64,000 bases of DNA, from assembly GCA_900545885.1 (NCBI GenBank), contig URAF01000005.1, positions 65,966-129,965 of the forward strand, written 5' to 3'. This document shows positions 44,804-54,324 of the stretch, piece by piece. The position numbers were made by a program, and so were the translations under genes. Origin of the DNA: an uncultured Eubacteriales bacterium. GTDB lineage: Bacteria > Bacillota > Clostridia > Christensenellales > CAG-917. Below the pieces are notes generated by a model. That model made no database searches, was not told the origin of the DNA, and saw only the letters and a list, made by a program, of their open reading frames with translations. The stretch's first letter is position 1, and every line of letters begins with the position of its first letter.

Positions 44804-47800
44804 ATGAGTGATTTCGTACACTTGCATTTACACAGCGAATACAGCCTTCTCGACGGTGCGATAAGGCTTATGCAGAACGTTTTGTCCGATAAGGAGTCGG
44901 ACAAAATCCTGCACGTTTCGCCTCTTTGCGACGCGCTCAAAGAAATGGGTATGAATGCGGTCGCAATCACCGACCACGGCAACCTTTACGGTGTACATAC
45001 CTTCGTCAGCGCTATGCGCGACCACGGCATCAAACCCATTATCGGCAGCGAATTTTACGTTGCGGACAACCTTTACGTGAAAACGCCCGAAAATCTGCAC
45101 AAGCGCGACCACCTTATCCTGCTTGCAAAGAACCTCACGGGTTACAAAAACCTCATGAAACTTTCCACGATTTCCTTTGTGGACGGTTTTTATATGAAAC
45201 CGAGAATCGACCTCGACACTCTCGAAAAGTATTCCGAAGGTCTGATTTGCTGTTCGGCGTGTCTTGCGGGCGGCATTCCGTCGCTGCTTCTCAAAAACGA
45301 CTACGAAGGCGCGAAAGCGTACGCGTTGCGCCTGAAAAATATGTTCGAGGAAGGGGACTTCTACATCGAATTGCAGGACCACGGACTCGAAGAAGAAAAA
45401 CGTATTCTCAATACGCTTGTCAAACTTGCCCGCGATATAGGCGTCAAGGTCGTCGCAACCAACGACGTACACTATCTGCGCCGCGAGGACGCCGACATTC
45501 AGGACACGATGATGTGCATCAACCTGCAATGCAAAAAGACGGACTCGGTAAGCGTGCGTTTCGACAACGACAATTTCTATCTCAAAAGCGGCGAGGAAAT
45601 GGAAGAGCTTTTCTCGTGGATACCCGAGGCAATCGAGAGTACGAGAGAAATCGCCGACAAGGTGGACGGTGACTATTTCGTCGTCAAGTACAAAAAGACG
45701 TTCATTCCGCACTTTGAAACGGAAGATATGAACGGCAGGGATTCGCGGCAGTACCTTTACGACCTTGCGTGGAAGAACATTCACCGCAGATACTCGGAAA
45801 TCACGCCCGAAATTCAGCAACGACTGGACTACGAACTCGGCGTAATCAACCAGTGCGGTTTCAACGACTACTTCCTGATAGTCTGGGACTTCGTGCACGC
45901 GGCAAAACAGCGCGGCATTCCCGTAGGCCCCGGACGAGGCAGCGGCGTCGGAAGTCTTGTTGCGTATTCGATAGGCATAACCGACGTTGACCCGTTGCGC
46001 TATAATCTGCTGTTCGAGCGTTTCCTTTCCGTCGAACGCGTATCCATGCCCGACTTTGATATAGACTTCTGTTTCGTACGCCGTCCCGAAATCATCGAGT
46101 ACGTCGTGGGCAAATACGGCGCGCCCAACGTTGCGCAGATTATCGCGTATTCCACGATGAGTGCGAAGGCGGCGGTCAAGGACGTCGCGCGCGTCTTCGA
46201 TGTTCCGTACACCGACGCCAACAACTGGGTAAAAGACATTCCCGTCGGTAAGGTTCTGCTCCGCCAGTGCCTTTCGCCGTCGAGCAAACTGTACTCGGAA
46301 GATTTTGCCAAACTTTACAATTCCAATCCCACGGCGAAAAACGTCATCGACACCGCAATTCAGCTGGAAGGCATGCCGCGACAGACGTCGATGCACGCGG
46401 CGGGCGTCGTCATTTGCGGCGACCCGATTGTCGAGCACGTTCCGCTTTCGAGAAACGGCAACGATATAACCACGCAGTTCGATAAAACCATGGTCGAGGC
46501 GCAAGGGTTGCTCAAAATGGACTTCCTCGGTCTCAAAACCCTTACCGACATAAGCGAAGCTCTCAAACTTGTCAAAGAGGACAAGGGCAGGGTTATCGAC
46601 TTCAACGAACTCGGTTACGAAGACCCCAACGTTTACAACCTCATTGCCAGCGGCGACTGCGAAGCCGTGTTCCAGCTCGAAGGCGGCGGCATAAAGAAGT
46701 TCATGATGCAGTTGCAGCCGAACAGCCTCGAAGACGTCATGGCGGGCATTTCAATGTACCGCCCGGGCCCCATGCAGTTCCTTGACATCTTCATTCAGGG
46801 CAAACGCAACCCGCAGGGCGTCAAGTACGCGCACCCGTTGCTCAAAAAAGTTCTGGAAACCACTTACGGCTGCATCGTCTATCAGGAACAGGTCATGCAG
46901 ATTGCGCAGATTATAGCGGGCTATTCTTTCGGCGGCGCGGACATAATGAGACGTGCGATAGCAAAGAAAAAGCTCGACGTCCTTATGGAACAGAAAGAAA
47001 TATTCCTGCACGGCGGCGTTCTGCCCGGCGACACCACGCAACGTCATATTCCCGGAGCGGTTGCAAACGGCGTCAGCGAAGAGATTGCGGCGGAACTGTT
47101 CGAACAGATACTGAAATTCGCCGAATACGCGTTCAACAAATCTCACGCTGCGGCGTATGCCGTACTTGCGTATCAGACGGGCTTTTTGAAATGCTACTAT
47201 CCCACGCACTTCATAACCGCCGTTATCAACAACCGCATAACCAACGCCGACGAAACCAAACACTACATCAACTATCTGCGCCGTATGGGCGTCAAGATAC
47301 TTGCTCCTGACATCAACCGTTCCAAAAAGGTATTTTCCATCGAAAACGACAACGTCCGTTACGGGCTTATGGGCATTAAGAACGTCGGCGAGCAGGCTAT
47401 GGAATTCGTTCTCCGCGAACGCGAGAACGGACCTTTCACCGACATACGCAATTTCATCGAGCGTTGTTCCGGGCAGGTCAACAAGCGCATGATAGAAAGC
47501 CTTATAAAAGGCGGTGCGTTCGATTCTTTCGGCAAAACGCGTTCCACGCTCATGGCGTCTTACGAGCGCATAATGGACGCCGTGAACAGCGACAAAAAGA
47601 ATAAGATGGACGGGCAGATGTCCTTGTTCGACGACCTCATCGAAGACGTAACGGTCAAGTACACCGAGCTTCCCGAATACGACAAAATGCATATTTTGGC
47701 GGGGGAAAAAGAGGTCCTCGGCATGTACGTCAGCGGTCACCCTCTCGACGACTATTCCGACACGCGGCACGAATTCGATTTCGACACGTCGATGCTATTT

Positions 47801-48376
47801 GTCAAGGACTACGACGAAAACGGCGAAGAAGTGTCCAAAGTAAACTCCGAACTCGGCGGACGCACGGTGAGAATGGGCTGTATCATTGAGTCGTACGAAC
47901 GCAAGATGACGGGCAAACAACAACGGTTTGCGGTGGGACGTCTTGAAGACAGAGAAGGCGCAATCGCGTTTTCCATGTATCCCAGAGCATACGAACAGTA
48001 CGGAGCTTTGCTCGACGGCGACGCGCCCGTCAAAGTGTACGGCAAAATCGACCTGCGCGACGAGAGCGAACCCAAAATCAGCGTGGAAAAACTCGAACCG
48101 TGGCAGAATTCGCAGAAGAAGGAGAGCAATTCAGCAAGCGGCAAAGAAGTGGTGTACGTTTTCATAGAAGACGACACCGTGCGCAAACTTGTCGCGGGCG
48201 TGCTTGCAATGTTCCCCGGCGAAGTTCCCGTCAGGGCGCAGGTGTGCGAAAACGGCAAAATGTGCCTTAAATCCTTCAAGCAGACCGTCGAACCCTGCGA
48301 CGAACTCATTCGCAGAATAGCAAACATAGTCGGCGACGCGAGAGTGCGTTACGACAAGCCTTCCGTCAAGAAATAA
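44804..48376 (+). CDS. dnaE: DNA polymerase III alpha subunit, DnaE type
   Basis: Replicative polymerase alpha subunit, 1190 residues. An N-terminal PHP domain (VHLHLHSEYSLLDGA; ITDHGN) with intact metal ligands is followed by the palm with the catalytic Asp residues in MPDFDIDFC (D417, D419) and the finger region. Helix-hairpin-helix and OB domains follow, the latter near residues 990-1080. The PHP domain at the N terminus and the lack of an exonuclease insertion make it DnaE rather than PolC. A GGAGAT site precedes the ATG. It ends the hprK-to-dnaE run. Confidence 0.95.
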   Translation: MSDFVHLHLHSEYSLLDGAIRLMQNVLSDKESDKILHVSPLCDALKEMGMNAVAITDHGNLYGVHTFVSAMRDHGIKPIIGSEFYVADNLYVKTPENLHKRDHLILLAKNLTGYKNLMKLSTISFVDGFYMKPRIDLDTLEKYSEGLICCSACLAGGIPSLLLKNDYEGAKAYALRLKNMFEEGDFYIELQDHGLEEEKRILNTLVKLARDIGVKVVATNDVHYLRREDADIQDTMMCINLQCKKTDSVSVRFDNDNFYLKSGEEMEELFSWIPEAIESTREIADKVDGDYFVVKYKKTFIPHFETEDMNGRDSRQYLYDLAWKNIHRRYSEITPEIQQRLDYELGVINQCGFNDYFLIVWDFVHAAKQRGIPVGPGRGSGVGSLVAYSIGITDVDPLRYNLLFERFLSVERVSMPDFDIDFCFVRRPEIIEYVVGKYGAPNVAQIIAYSTMSAKAAVKDVARVFDVPYTDANNWVKDIPVGKVLLRQCLSPSSKLYSEDFAKLYNSNPTAKNVIDTAIQLEGMPRQTSMHAAGVVICGDPIVEHVPLSRNGNDITTQFDKTMVEAQGLLKMDFLGLKTLTDISEALKLVKEDKGRVIDFNELGYEDPNVYNLIASGDCEAVFQLEGGGIKKFMMQLQPNSLEDVMAGISMYRPGPMQFLDIFIQGKRNPQGVKYAHPLLKKVLETTYGCIVYQEQVMQIAQIIAGYSFGGADIMRRAIAKKKLDVLMEQKEIFLHGGVLPGDTTQRHIPGAVANGVSEEIAAELFEQILKFAEYAFNKSHAAAYAVLAYQTGFLKCYYPTHFITAVINNRITNADETKHYINYLRRMGVKILAPDINRSKKVFSIENDNVRYGLMGIKNVGEQAMEFVLRERENGPFTDIRNFIERCSGQVNKRMIESLIKGGAFDSFGKTRSTLMASYERIMDAVNSDKKNKMDGQMSLFDDLIEDVTVKYTELPEYDKMHILAGEKEVLGMYVSGHPLDDYSDTRHEFDFDTSMLFVKDYDENGEEVSKVNSELGGRTVRMGCIIESYERKMTGKQQRFAVGRLEDREGAIAFSMYPRAYEQYGALLDGDAPVKVYGKIDLRDESEPKISVEKLEPWQNSQKKESNSASGKEVVYVFIEDDTVRKLVAGVLAMFPGEVPVRAQVCENGKMCLKSFKQTVEPCDELIRRIANIVGDARVRYDKPSVKK

Positions 48377-48382
48377 ACTTGG

Positions 48383-48424
48383 TCGGATAAACATTTTCGG
48401 ATAAATACAGTCGGATATAAAGCC
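48383..48424. repeat. Three 14-bp tandem repeats after dnaE
   Basis: TCGGATAAA, TCGGATAAA and TCGGATATA begin at 48383, 48397 and 48411, an exact 14-bp period, starting 7 bp after the dnaE stop. Confidence 0.7.
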
Positions 48425-48452
48425 GCGGCGGACGTATCTTTTCGTCCGCCGC
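48425..48452 (+). terminator. Strong hairpin after dnaE without T-run
   Basis: A perfect 10-bp stem GCGGCGGACG / CGTCCGCCGC with an 8-nt loop, directly after the 14-bp repeats. The T-run is missing, so it may be a weak or factor-dependent terminator or an mRNA end stabiliser. The rest of the gap to 48589 holds an inverted repeat AAACGCAC / GTGCGTTT (48531-48538 and 48545-48552). Confidence 0.55.
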
Positions 48453-48589
48453 GCATGTAAAGCAACGTTAAGATTTTCCGCAATTCGCCTACGGTTTGCC
48501 CGTGGTATGTTGCGGACAACGATTTTTGACAAACGCACGTTTATGTGCGTTTAACCTTATCCGCATTGCGGGTAAGATTATTTTTTTGC

Positions 48590-48618
48590 TTTACTTTTTA
48601 ACTATTCGATTATATAAT
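48590..48618 (+). promoter_or_regulatory. Promoter of pfkA
   Basis: TTTACT, 17 bp, TATAAT; 51 bp before the ATG. Confidence 0.8.
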
Positions 48619-48669
48619 GAATGCGTATACGCGCTTTTTGGCGTAAGTCCTACAAAAAGAGGTAAGTTT

Positions 48670-49659
48670 ATGGCGAAAAACACCCCCAACAAGGAAAAGA
48701 AACTTGCAATTCTCACCAGCGGCGGCGACGCGTCCGGCATGAACGCATGTATCAGAGCGGCAGTCCGTTATGCTATGAGCAAAGGATACGAAGTTTACGG
48801 CGTGCGTCACGGCTACGTTGGACTTATCAATGACGATATATTCGAAATGAAATACAGCAGCGTTTCCAACTGCGTGCATACGGGCGGTACCATTCTCCGC
48901 ACGGGCAGAACAAGCGAATTCAAGAAACCCGAAGTTCTGCAAGCCGCTGTCCACAACCTCACCAAACGCGGCATTCACAACCTCATCGTCATCGGCGGCG
49001 ACGGTTCTTTCCGCGGAGTAGAGGACATTCACCAGAACGCCGACATCAACGTTATCGGCATTCCCGGTACCATTGACAACGATATGGGTTACACCGACTA
49101 CACAATCGGTTTCGACACTGCGTGCAACACCGTTCTCGACGCCATGCTCAAACTGCGCGACACCATCACTTCTCACGACAGAATAATGGTTCTCGAAGTC
49201 ATGGGCAGAGCCTGCGGCGACATCGCGCTTTATACCTCCGTTGCGGGCGGCGCGGAATACGTCATTCTTCCCGAAGCTCCCGTTGACGTCGACGCAATCG
49301 CGGCAAGCGTCAAGAAAGGTTTCGACAAAGGCAAGACCTCGACCATTATCGTGCTTGCAGAAGGCAGAGTCGATGTAAAAGACGAACTCATGGAAAAGGT
49401 CAAAGCGTCCACGGGCAGAACGGTCAACCACATCGCATTGAGCTACATTCAGCGCGGCGGCACGCCTTCGATGTTCGACAGAGTTCTTGCAAGCCGTATG
49501 GCGGTGCGTGCAGTCGAACTCATCGAATGCGGGCAGAGCGGCAGAGCGGTCGGCGTACGCGGCGGCGACCTCATCGATATGAACGTCATCGAAGCGCTCA
49601 ACTACAAAAAGGAATTCGACACCCAGCTTTACAACATCGCACAGAAAATCAGTAAGTAA
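48670..49659 (+). CDS. pfkA: 6-phosphofructokinase, ATP-dependent type
   Basis: Glycolytic enzyme phosphorylating fructose-6-phosphate, 329 residues. The nucleotide site reads GGDGS (residues 109-113), with Gly rather than Asp after the catalytic-loop Asp, and the fructose site reads PGTIDND (132-138) with Gly instead of Lys; both mark ATP as donor. MGRACGDIAL and the terminal substrate-binding Arg segments are present. I chose the ATG at 48670, 5 bp after an AGAGGTAAG site; the open frame upstream crosses the promoter. It has its own promoter and terminator. Confidence 0.94.
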   Translation: MAKNTPNKEKKLAILTSGGDASGMNACIRAAVRYAMSKGYEVYGVRHGYVGLINDDIFEMKYSSVSNCVHTGGTILRTGRTSEFKKPEVLQAAVHNLTKRGIHNLIVIGGDGSFRGVEDIHQNADINVIGIPGTIDNDMGYTDYTIGFDTACNTVLDAMLKLRDTITSHDRIMVLEVMGRACGDIALYTSVAGGAEYVILPEAPVDVDAIAASVKKGFDKGKTSTIIVLAEGRVDVKDELMEKVKASTGRTVNHIALSYIQRGGTPSMFDRVLASRMAVRAVELIECGQSGRAVGVRGGDLIDMNVIEALNYKKEFDTQLYNIAQKISK

Positions 49660-49710
49660 GTTTTCGGAATATTGCGTTTTCAAACCGAAAACCGCGCACT
49701 ACAAAAACAG

Positions 49711-49738
49711 ACTCCCTTGCAATCGCAGGGGAGTTTTT
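49711..49738. terminator. Bidirectional terminator between pfkA and luxS
   Basis: A 10-bp stem (ACTCCCTTGC / GCAGGGGAGT, one G-T pair) with a T-run after it on the + strand and ACAAAAAC before it, giving a T-run on the - strand. Confidence 0.88.
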
Positions 49739-49805
49739 GTATTGTCTTTTTAGTATCGTCTTTTTTTTCTATTCGTGCTTTGTTTTGTTTAAGCAGGTAT
49801 TATAT

Positions 49806-50273
49806 TCAGTCGGGGTAGACGAAACGACGGTTTTTCGCAAGGTCGTCGCGGTATTTCTGTACGTAGTATTTTGCCATGTTCAGGTTCTGTTCGGAGAAGT
49901 TGCCGCATTCTTTGGGACGTGCGCCCGGCACTTCGCCGTCGTACGAAAGTATGAAGTCGCACATCGCGATTACGTTGTCCGCAACGTCTTCGGATTTGAG
50001 GTCGCCGAACATAAGAAGATAAAATCCCGTTCTGCAACCCATAGGTCCGAAATATACGATGTCGTTTGCACGTGCGGAGTTGCGAAGATACGTCGCGCCA
50101 AGATGTTCGATTGTGTGCACGGCGGGCATATCCATTACGGGTTCGCGGTTGGGCATGGTAAAGCGGAGGTCGAACGTTGTGACCGTCACACCGTCGCGGG
50201 AGTCTTTGCGCGATACGTAAAGCCCGGGCATAAGCGTCAGGTGGTTGATGGTGAAACTTTCTATCGTTTTCAT
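49806..50273 (-). CDS. luxS: S-ribosylhomocysteine lyase LuxS
   Basis: Iron enzyme that splits S-ribosylhomocysteine into homocysteine and the AI-2 precursor DPD, 155 residues. The metal site HTIEH (H53, H57, with Glu56) and Cys123 (KECGNFSEQN) are present, as is the catalytic Cys80 in GPMGCRTGFYL. An AAGGAG lies 14 nt upstream of the ATG, a rather long spacing. No pfs/mtnN gene is adjacent. It is convergent with pfkA and diverges from the PPi-phosphofructokinase gene. Confidence 0.95.
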   Translation of the reverse strand: MKTIESFTINHLTLMPGLYVSRKDSRDGVTVTTFDLRFTMPNREPVMDMPAVHTIEHLGATYLRNSARANDIVYFGPMGCRTGFYLLMFGDLKSEDVADNVIAMCDFILSYDGEVPGARPKECGNFSEQNLNMAKYYVQKYRDDLAKNRRFVYPD

Positions 50274-50309
50274 TTTGCCGATTGAAACTCCTTGACTGTC
50301 GTTTACGGA

Positions 50310-50338
50310 ATTTTACCATTCCGCGCGGATTCTTGCAA
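50310..50338 (-). promoter_or_regulatory. Promoter of luxS
   Basis: On the - strand TTGCAA, 17 bp, TAAAAT. The 326-bp luxS/pfp gap otherwise holds only the pfp promoter and A+T-richer unassigned sequence; I see no RNA gene in it. Confidence 0.78.
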
Positions 50339-50526
50339 GTGTAATGTATGAGCGCAAGTCGCGGATTGTCATTTTTGCGGCGGAACACGGTTTTCGGAAA
50401 AGACTCTTTTGTGAATGCTTTTTTCTTTCGTCAGCCGATTTTTGGGTGTTCGGCCGTCAATTGCGGCGCATTTGCGCACATTGCGCACGTAATTTGCGCG
50501 CGCGCCAAAGATGTCCGTCTTTTTGC

Positions 50527-50555
50527 TTGCGAATTCCGCGCAAAAAAGTTATTAT
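50527..50555 (+). promoter_or_regulatory. Probable promoter of the PPi-phosphofructokinase gene
   Basis: TTGCGA, 17 bp, TATTAT, 44 bp before the ATG; an AAGGAG site lies in between. Confidence 0.6.
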
Positions 50556-50599
50556 ATTGTCGACGCAGATTTCTGCCAAATTCGTTTTAAGGAGTCGTT

Positions 50600-51844
50600 A
50601 TGAAAAATTTGAAAGGTGCGTGCATTTTCGGTCAGAGCGGCGGTCCCACTTCCGTTATCAACAGCAGTGCGGCAGGCGTTTTCATCGAAGCGCTCAAACA
50701 GGACAACATCACCGCCGTTTACGGCGCGGAACACGGTATCGTCGGTATCCTCGGCGAGAAATTTTACGATATGTCCAAAGAGGACCCCAAAGAGCTGGAA
50801 CTCTTGAAATATACTCCTTCTTCCGCTCTCGGTTCCGCCCGCTATAAACTCAAAGACGCGGCAGAGGACGACACCGATTACAAACGTATTCTCGAAGTGT
50901 TCAAGAAATACAACATCCGCTATTTCTTCTACAACGGCGGCAACGACAGCATGGACACCTGCAACAAGGTCAGCAAATATTTGCAATCCGTAGGTTACGA
51001 CTGCAACGTCATCGGCGTGCCCAAGACCATCGACAACGACCTTTACGGCACCGACCATTGCCCCGGATACGCAAGTGCGGCGAAATACATTGCAACCACC
51101 ATTATGGAATGCAACCTCGACGCCAAAGTGTACAACTTCGGTCTTGTCTGCATCATCGAAGTTATGGGAAGAAACGCGGGTTGGCTCGCGGCTTCCGCTG
51201 AACTTGCAAACTACAAGGGTCTCGGCGCAGACCTCATTTATCTGCCCGAAATGCCTTTCGACGTGGATAAATTCGTGGCTGACGTCGCGGCTGTCTGCGA
51301 AAGAAACGACAACAAGTGTATCGCAGTTGTTTCCGAAGGCCTCAAAACCGCGGACGGCAAATACGTCGGCGACTTCAAAGCGGGCGCAAACGACTTGTTC
51401 GGACATGCAACTCTCGGCGGTCTTGCCGGCATTCTCGGCGGCATAATCAAAGAACGCCTGAACGTCAAAGTCCGTCCCATCGAACTCAGCCTTATGCAAC
51501 GTTGCGGCGCACACCTTGCGTCCAAAGTCGACGTTGAGGAAGCATTCAACGCGGGCGCGTTCGCAGTCAAATCCGCAGTCGCGGGCGAAACCGACAAAAT
51601 GGTCGTTTTCGAAAGAGATTACAACGCGAAAGAGTATTCCTGCAAACCCGTTCTTATGCCTCTCGAACTTGCGGCAAACACCGAAAGAACGGTTCCTACC
51701 GAATGGATTACCGAGGGCGGCAAGGGTATCAGCGAAGAGTTTGTGAAATACGCGCTTCCTCTCATTCAGGGCGACGCGAAAGCACCTCTCGAAGACGGTC
51801 TGCCCAGATTTGCGAAACTCAAAAAGATTTACGCGCAAAAGTAA
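50600..51844 (+). CDS. pfp: Pyrophosphate-dependent 6-phosphofructokinase
   Basis: Phosphofructokinase of 414 residues that probably uses PPi and works reversibly. The donor site reads GGNDS (113-117), with Asp116 in the position that is Gly in ATP enzymes, and the fructose site reads PKTIDND (141-147) with Lys142; this Asp/Lys pair is the known marker of PPi enzymes. VMGRNAGWLAA follows. It lies 1 kb from the ATP-type pfkA with luxS on the other strand between them, so the cell can choose between irreversible ATP-linked and reversible PPi-linked glycolysis. Confidence 0.92.
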   Translation: MKNLKGACIFGQSGGPTSVINSSAAGVFIEALKQDNITAVYGAEHGIVGILGEKFYDMSKEDPKELELLKYTPSSALGSARYKLKDAAEDDTDYKRILEVFKKYNIRYFFYNGGNDSMDTCNKVSKYLQSVGYDCNVIGVPKTIDNDLYGTDHCPGYASAAKYIATTIMECNLDAKVYNFGLVCIIEVMGRNAGWLAASAELANYKGLGADLIYLPEMPFDVDKFVADVAAVCERNDNKCIAVVSEGLKTADGKYVGDFKAGANDLFGHATLGGLAGILGGIIKERLNVKVRPIELSLMQRCGAHLASKVDVEEAFNAGAFAVKSAVAGETDKMVVFERDYNAKEYSCKPVLMPLELAANTERTVPTEWITEGGKGISEEFVKYALPLIQGDAKAPLEDGLPRFAKLKKIYAQK

Positions 51845-51865
51845 TTTTATCGACAACTCAACGGA

Positions 51866-51913
51866 AGGCGTCGGCGACACGGTTACGTGTCGTCTGCGCC
51901 TCTGTCATTTTTT
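51866..51913 (+). terminator. Terminator after the PPi-phosphofructokinase gene
   Basis: Two-part stem (AGGCG / CGCCT outside, CGACAC / GTGTCG inside) followed after 6 nt by TTTTTT. A further hairpin GCGGGC / GCCCGC at 51922-51937 lies just before the ribosome binding site of the next gene. Confidence 0.65.
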
Positions 51914-51951
51914 GAAACAATGCGGGCTCCAGCCCGCGTCACGGAGATAAT

Positions 51952-53316
51952 ATGACCAAAGAAAGACTCCGCATAGGCGACGAAATCGAAGGTACCGTAT
52001 CCGACTTCGGAATGAGCGGCGAGGGTATAGTCAAACTCGGCGCATACCCCGTGTTCGTTCCTTTTGCCATTGTCGGCGAACAGGTGAAAATAAAGATAAC
52101 CTATGCAAAGAAAGATTATGCTTTCGGTGAGCTTATCGAGGTTTTATCTCCGTCAAAAGACCGCATAAAACCCCGATGCCGTTATTTCGGGAGATGCGGC
52201 GGCTGTGATTTGCAGCATCTCGACGCACCCAGGCAAGAGGAAGTCAAGCGGCTCAACCTCGTGCGCACGCTCATGAAAAACGCGGGGCTCGACATTGTCG
52301 TTCCCGAAGTTGTTTCGGGCGCGCGTTGGGCATACCGCAACAAACTGTCTCTGCCTTTCGGGTCGCTCGGCAAACACGGCAAAACCGTACTCGGTTTCTA
52401 CGAGAAAAAGTCGCATTGGGTCGTTCCCATGAAATCCTGTCCGCTGCACGGCGACTGGGCGGACAAACTTATTGCCGCGGTTACTGCATGGGCAAACGAA
52501 AACGGCATAAAAGCCTACGACGAAAAGACCGGCAAAGGACAACTCCGTCACCTTGTGGCGCGTTATGTCACAACTCTTTCCGTGACCGTTGTCGTCAACA
52601 GCGACAATCTGCCGCACGCAGACAACCTCGTTAAAAAACTGGACGCGGTATTCGACGGTTATGCGTTGTACGTCTGTCCCAACAAAACGCGAACCAACGT
52701 GATTATGGGCGACTCCGTAAAACTGATACACGGCAAGGAAACCCCTCAGGAACTCGGCGCGTTTTCGGCGGTTGTATCTCCGCTCAGTTTCTTGCAGGTC
52801 AACGACGAAATCCGCGACAGGCTCTATTCGGATGTGTGCAAAGCGCTTGACGGGTTCGAGGGCGATATAGTGGAGCTTTATTCGGGTGTCGGATTGCTCA
52901 CTGCGGAAATTGCTTCGCGGCTTCCCGACGCAGAAATAACGGCGGTCGAAATCGTGCCGTCGGCGGTTGACGACGCAAGCAGTCTTATGAAAAAACTCGG
53001 GCTCGACGGCAGAGTGACGGAAATTTGCGCCGATGCGGTGGAGTATATGTCTTCGCTCGAAAAAAGCGAAAACTGCCGTGCCGTAGTAGTCGACCCGCCT
53101 CGCAAAGGTTGTGACGCCCCCGTGCTCGAAGGTATTGTCAAAGCCGATTTTGGCAAAATAGTTTACGTTTCCTGCAACCCAGCAACGCTTGCTCGCGACT
53201 TGAAATTCCTGCTTGCAAACGGCTATACTTTGACATCTATTCAACCTTACGATATGTTTCCGCAGACCATGCACGTCGAAACTTTGGTTGTGCTGGAAAA
53301 GAGTTGGACAAAGTAA
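51952..53316 (+). CDS. rlmD: RlmD/TrmA-family uracil-5-methyltransferase of rRNA
   Basis: SAM-dependent RNA methyltransferase, 454 residues. An N-terminal TRAM domain (residues 3-65) is followed by the Fe-S cluster Cys C76, C82, C85 (CRYFGRCGGC) and C163, then the SAM site ELYSGVGLLTAEIA, the DPPRKGCD motif and the catalytic Cys408 in VSCNPATLARD. This is the RumA/RlmD/RlmCD architecture that makes 5-methyluridine in 23S rRNA. Which position it modifies cannot be told. CACGGAG precedes the ATG. Confidence 0.9.
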   Translation: MTKERLRIGDEIEGTVSDFGMSGEGIVKLGAYPVFVPFAIVGEQVKIKITYAKKDYAFGELIEVLSPSKDRIKPRCRYFGRCGGCDLQHLDAPRQEEVKRLNLVRTLMKNAGLDIVVPEVVSGARWAYRNKLSLPFGSLGKHGKTVLGFYEKKSHWVVPMKSCPLHGDWADKLIAAVTAWANENGIKAYDEKTGKGQLRHLVARYVTTLSVTVVVNSDNLPHADNLVKKLDAVFDGYALYVCPNKTRTNVIMGDSVKLIHGKETPQELGAFSAVVSPLSFLQVNDEIRDRLYSDVCKALDGFEGDIVELYSGVGLLTAEIASRLPDAEITAVEIVPSAVDDASSLMKKLGLDGRVTEICADAVEYMSSLEKSENCRAVVVDPPRKGCDAPVLEGIVKADFGKIVYVSCNPATLARDLKFLLANGYTLTSIQPYDMFPQTMHVETLVVLEKSWTK

Positions 53317-53344
53317 AAAGTGCAGAGTGTAAAACATCAAATTT

Positions 53345-53378
53345 AAAACGGGTGAATTTCAGGTGCACCCGTTTTATT
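53345..53378. terminator. Terminator between convergent rlmD-type and gtrA genes
   Basis: A 10-bp stem AAAACGGGTG / CACCCGTTTT with an 11-nt loop and T-rich flanks on both sides. Confidence 0.8.
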
Positions 53379-53484
53379 GTTTGGAATGAAACTGCGTTGA
53401 AAATTCTTTGCAGATTTATTTTTTATGTTTGTTGTAGCTACTCGGATTACGGCTATGTTAAGCGTTTAACGAACTCTAAGAAAT

Positions 53485-54126
53485 TTATTCGCGGACGAGG
53501 TCTTCGGGTTCTTCCATGTCGGCGGCAATACCGTCCGCAAATGCGGGTTCGCGTACAAATACGTCTTCGCTTGCTTGCAGATTGGCACTTTTGCCCCAGT
53601 TGCGCATGACAAGGAATTTGTTGCCGAGAAAACTGAGTACGAATGCGGTGAAGGAACCCACAAGTTTGCCTGCATATCCGCCCACCGTTTCCGCAACCGC
53701 CGCATCGGTTCCGTTTGCAATCATGGAGTTTGCAGACGCTCTCGTGATTATGCCGCCGAGGTAGGTGTTGAGCAGAATTATGCAAATCATAATTATCGCA
53801 AACATAACTCCCGACACGACAACGTTGTTGGTTGCTTTGAAAGTTTTTTTGCGGTTGAGAACGAAAGTTGCGGTTTGCGCGAGTATGTTGGACACAAGGA
53901 ACGCGATGAAAGTTCTCGTATGGTCGTAGCTGAACAGGAACCATTTGAACGGCTCGTCGTAATCTTTTATGCAGAGTTCAATGAGCGTAAAAGATATATA
54001 TTCGATTGCAAAACAAATAAGAGAAACGAGAGTATAAACGATAATCTGACGGATATTCTCGTGCGCCTCGAAAAAAGGCTTGATTTTTTCCTGCCACAAA
54101 GACGGTTTTTTTACTGTGTTTTCCAT
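53485..54126 (-). CDS. GtrA-family membrane protein
   Basis: A 213-residue GtrA/DPMS-like protein with four membrane helices (about residues 28-52, 70-90, 102-125 and 148-168 of the chosen start) and the family NRKKTF segment after the second helix. GtrA proteins are thought to help flip or transfer polyprenyl-linked sugars; no glycosyltransferase is adjacent. The C-terminal 35 residues are acidic and unusual for the family. The ATG at 54126 follows a GGGGGAG site. Confidence 0.88.
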   Translation of the reverse strand: MENTVKKPSLWQEKIKPFFEAHENIRQIIVYTLVSLICFAIEYISFTLIELCIKDYDEPFKWFLFSYDHTRTFIAFLVSNILAQTATFVLNRKKTFKATNNVVVSGVMFAIIMICIILLNTYLGGIITRASANSMIANGTDAAVAETVGGYAGKLVGSFTAFVLSFLGNKFLVMRNWGKSANLQASEDVFVREPAFADGIAADMEEPEDLVRE

Positions 54127-54152
54127 ACAACTCCCCCTTTTTAACAATAAAT

Positions 54153-54181
54153 ATTTTAGAACCGCGCGGCAGTCGTGTCAA
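54153..54181 (-). promoter_or_regulatory. Promoter of the gtrA-like gene
   Basis: On the - strand TTGACA, 17 bp, TAAAAT. Confidence 0.85.
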
Positions 54182-54324
54182 TAAGCAATTTTACTTAGAA
54201 AACCCACAATCGCCGATTTCGCGCACGAAAAGGGCGGTTCAATGAGTTGAACAAGGAAAATAAACGACAAATTCAGTCATATGTCCGATTTCTCGAAGGT
54301 GTGCGACAAGTGTGCATTTTGGTA

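Noticed and set aside
48383..48424. CRISPR array or replication iterons after dnaE
   Set aside because: Only three short 14-bp units without spacers of constant size, no cas gene, no dnaA boxes and no origin genes nearby.
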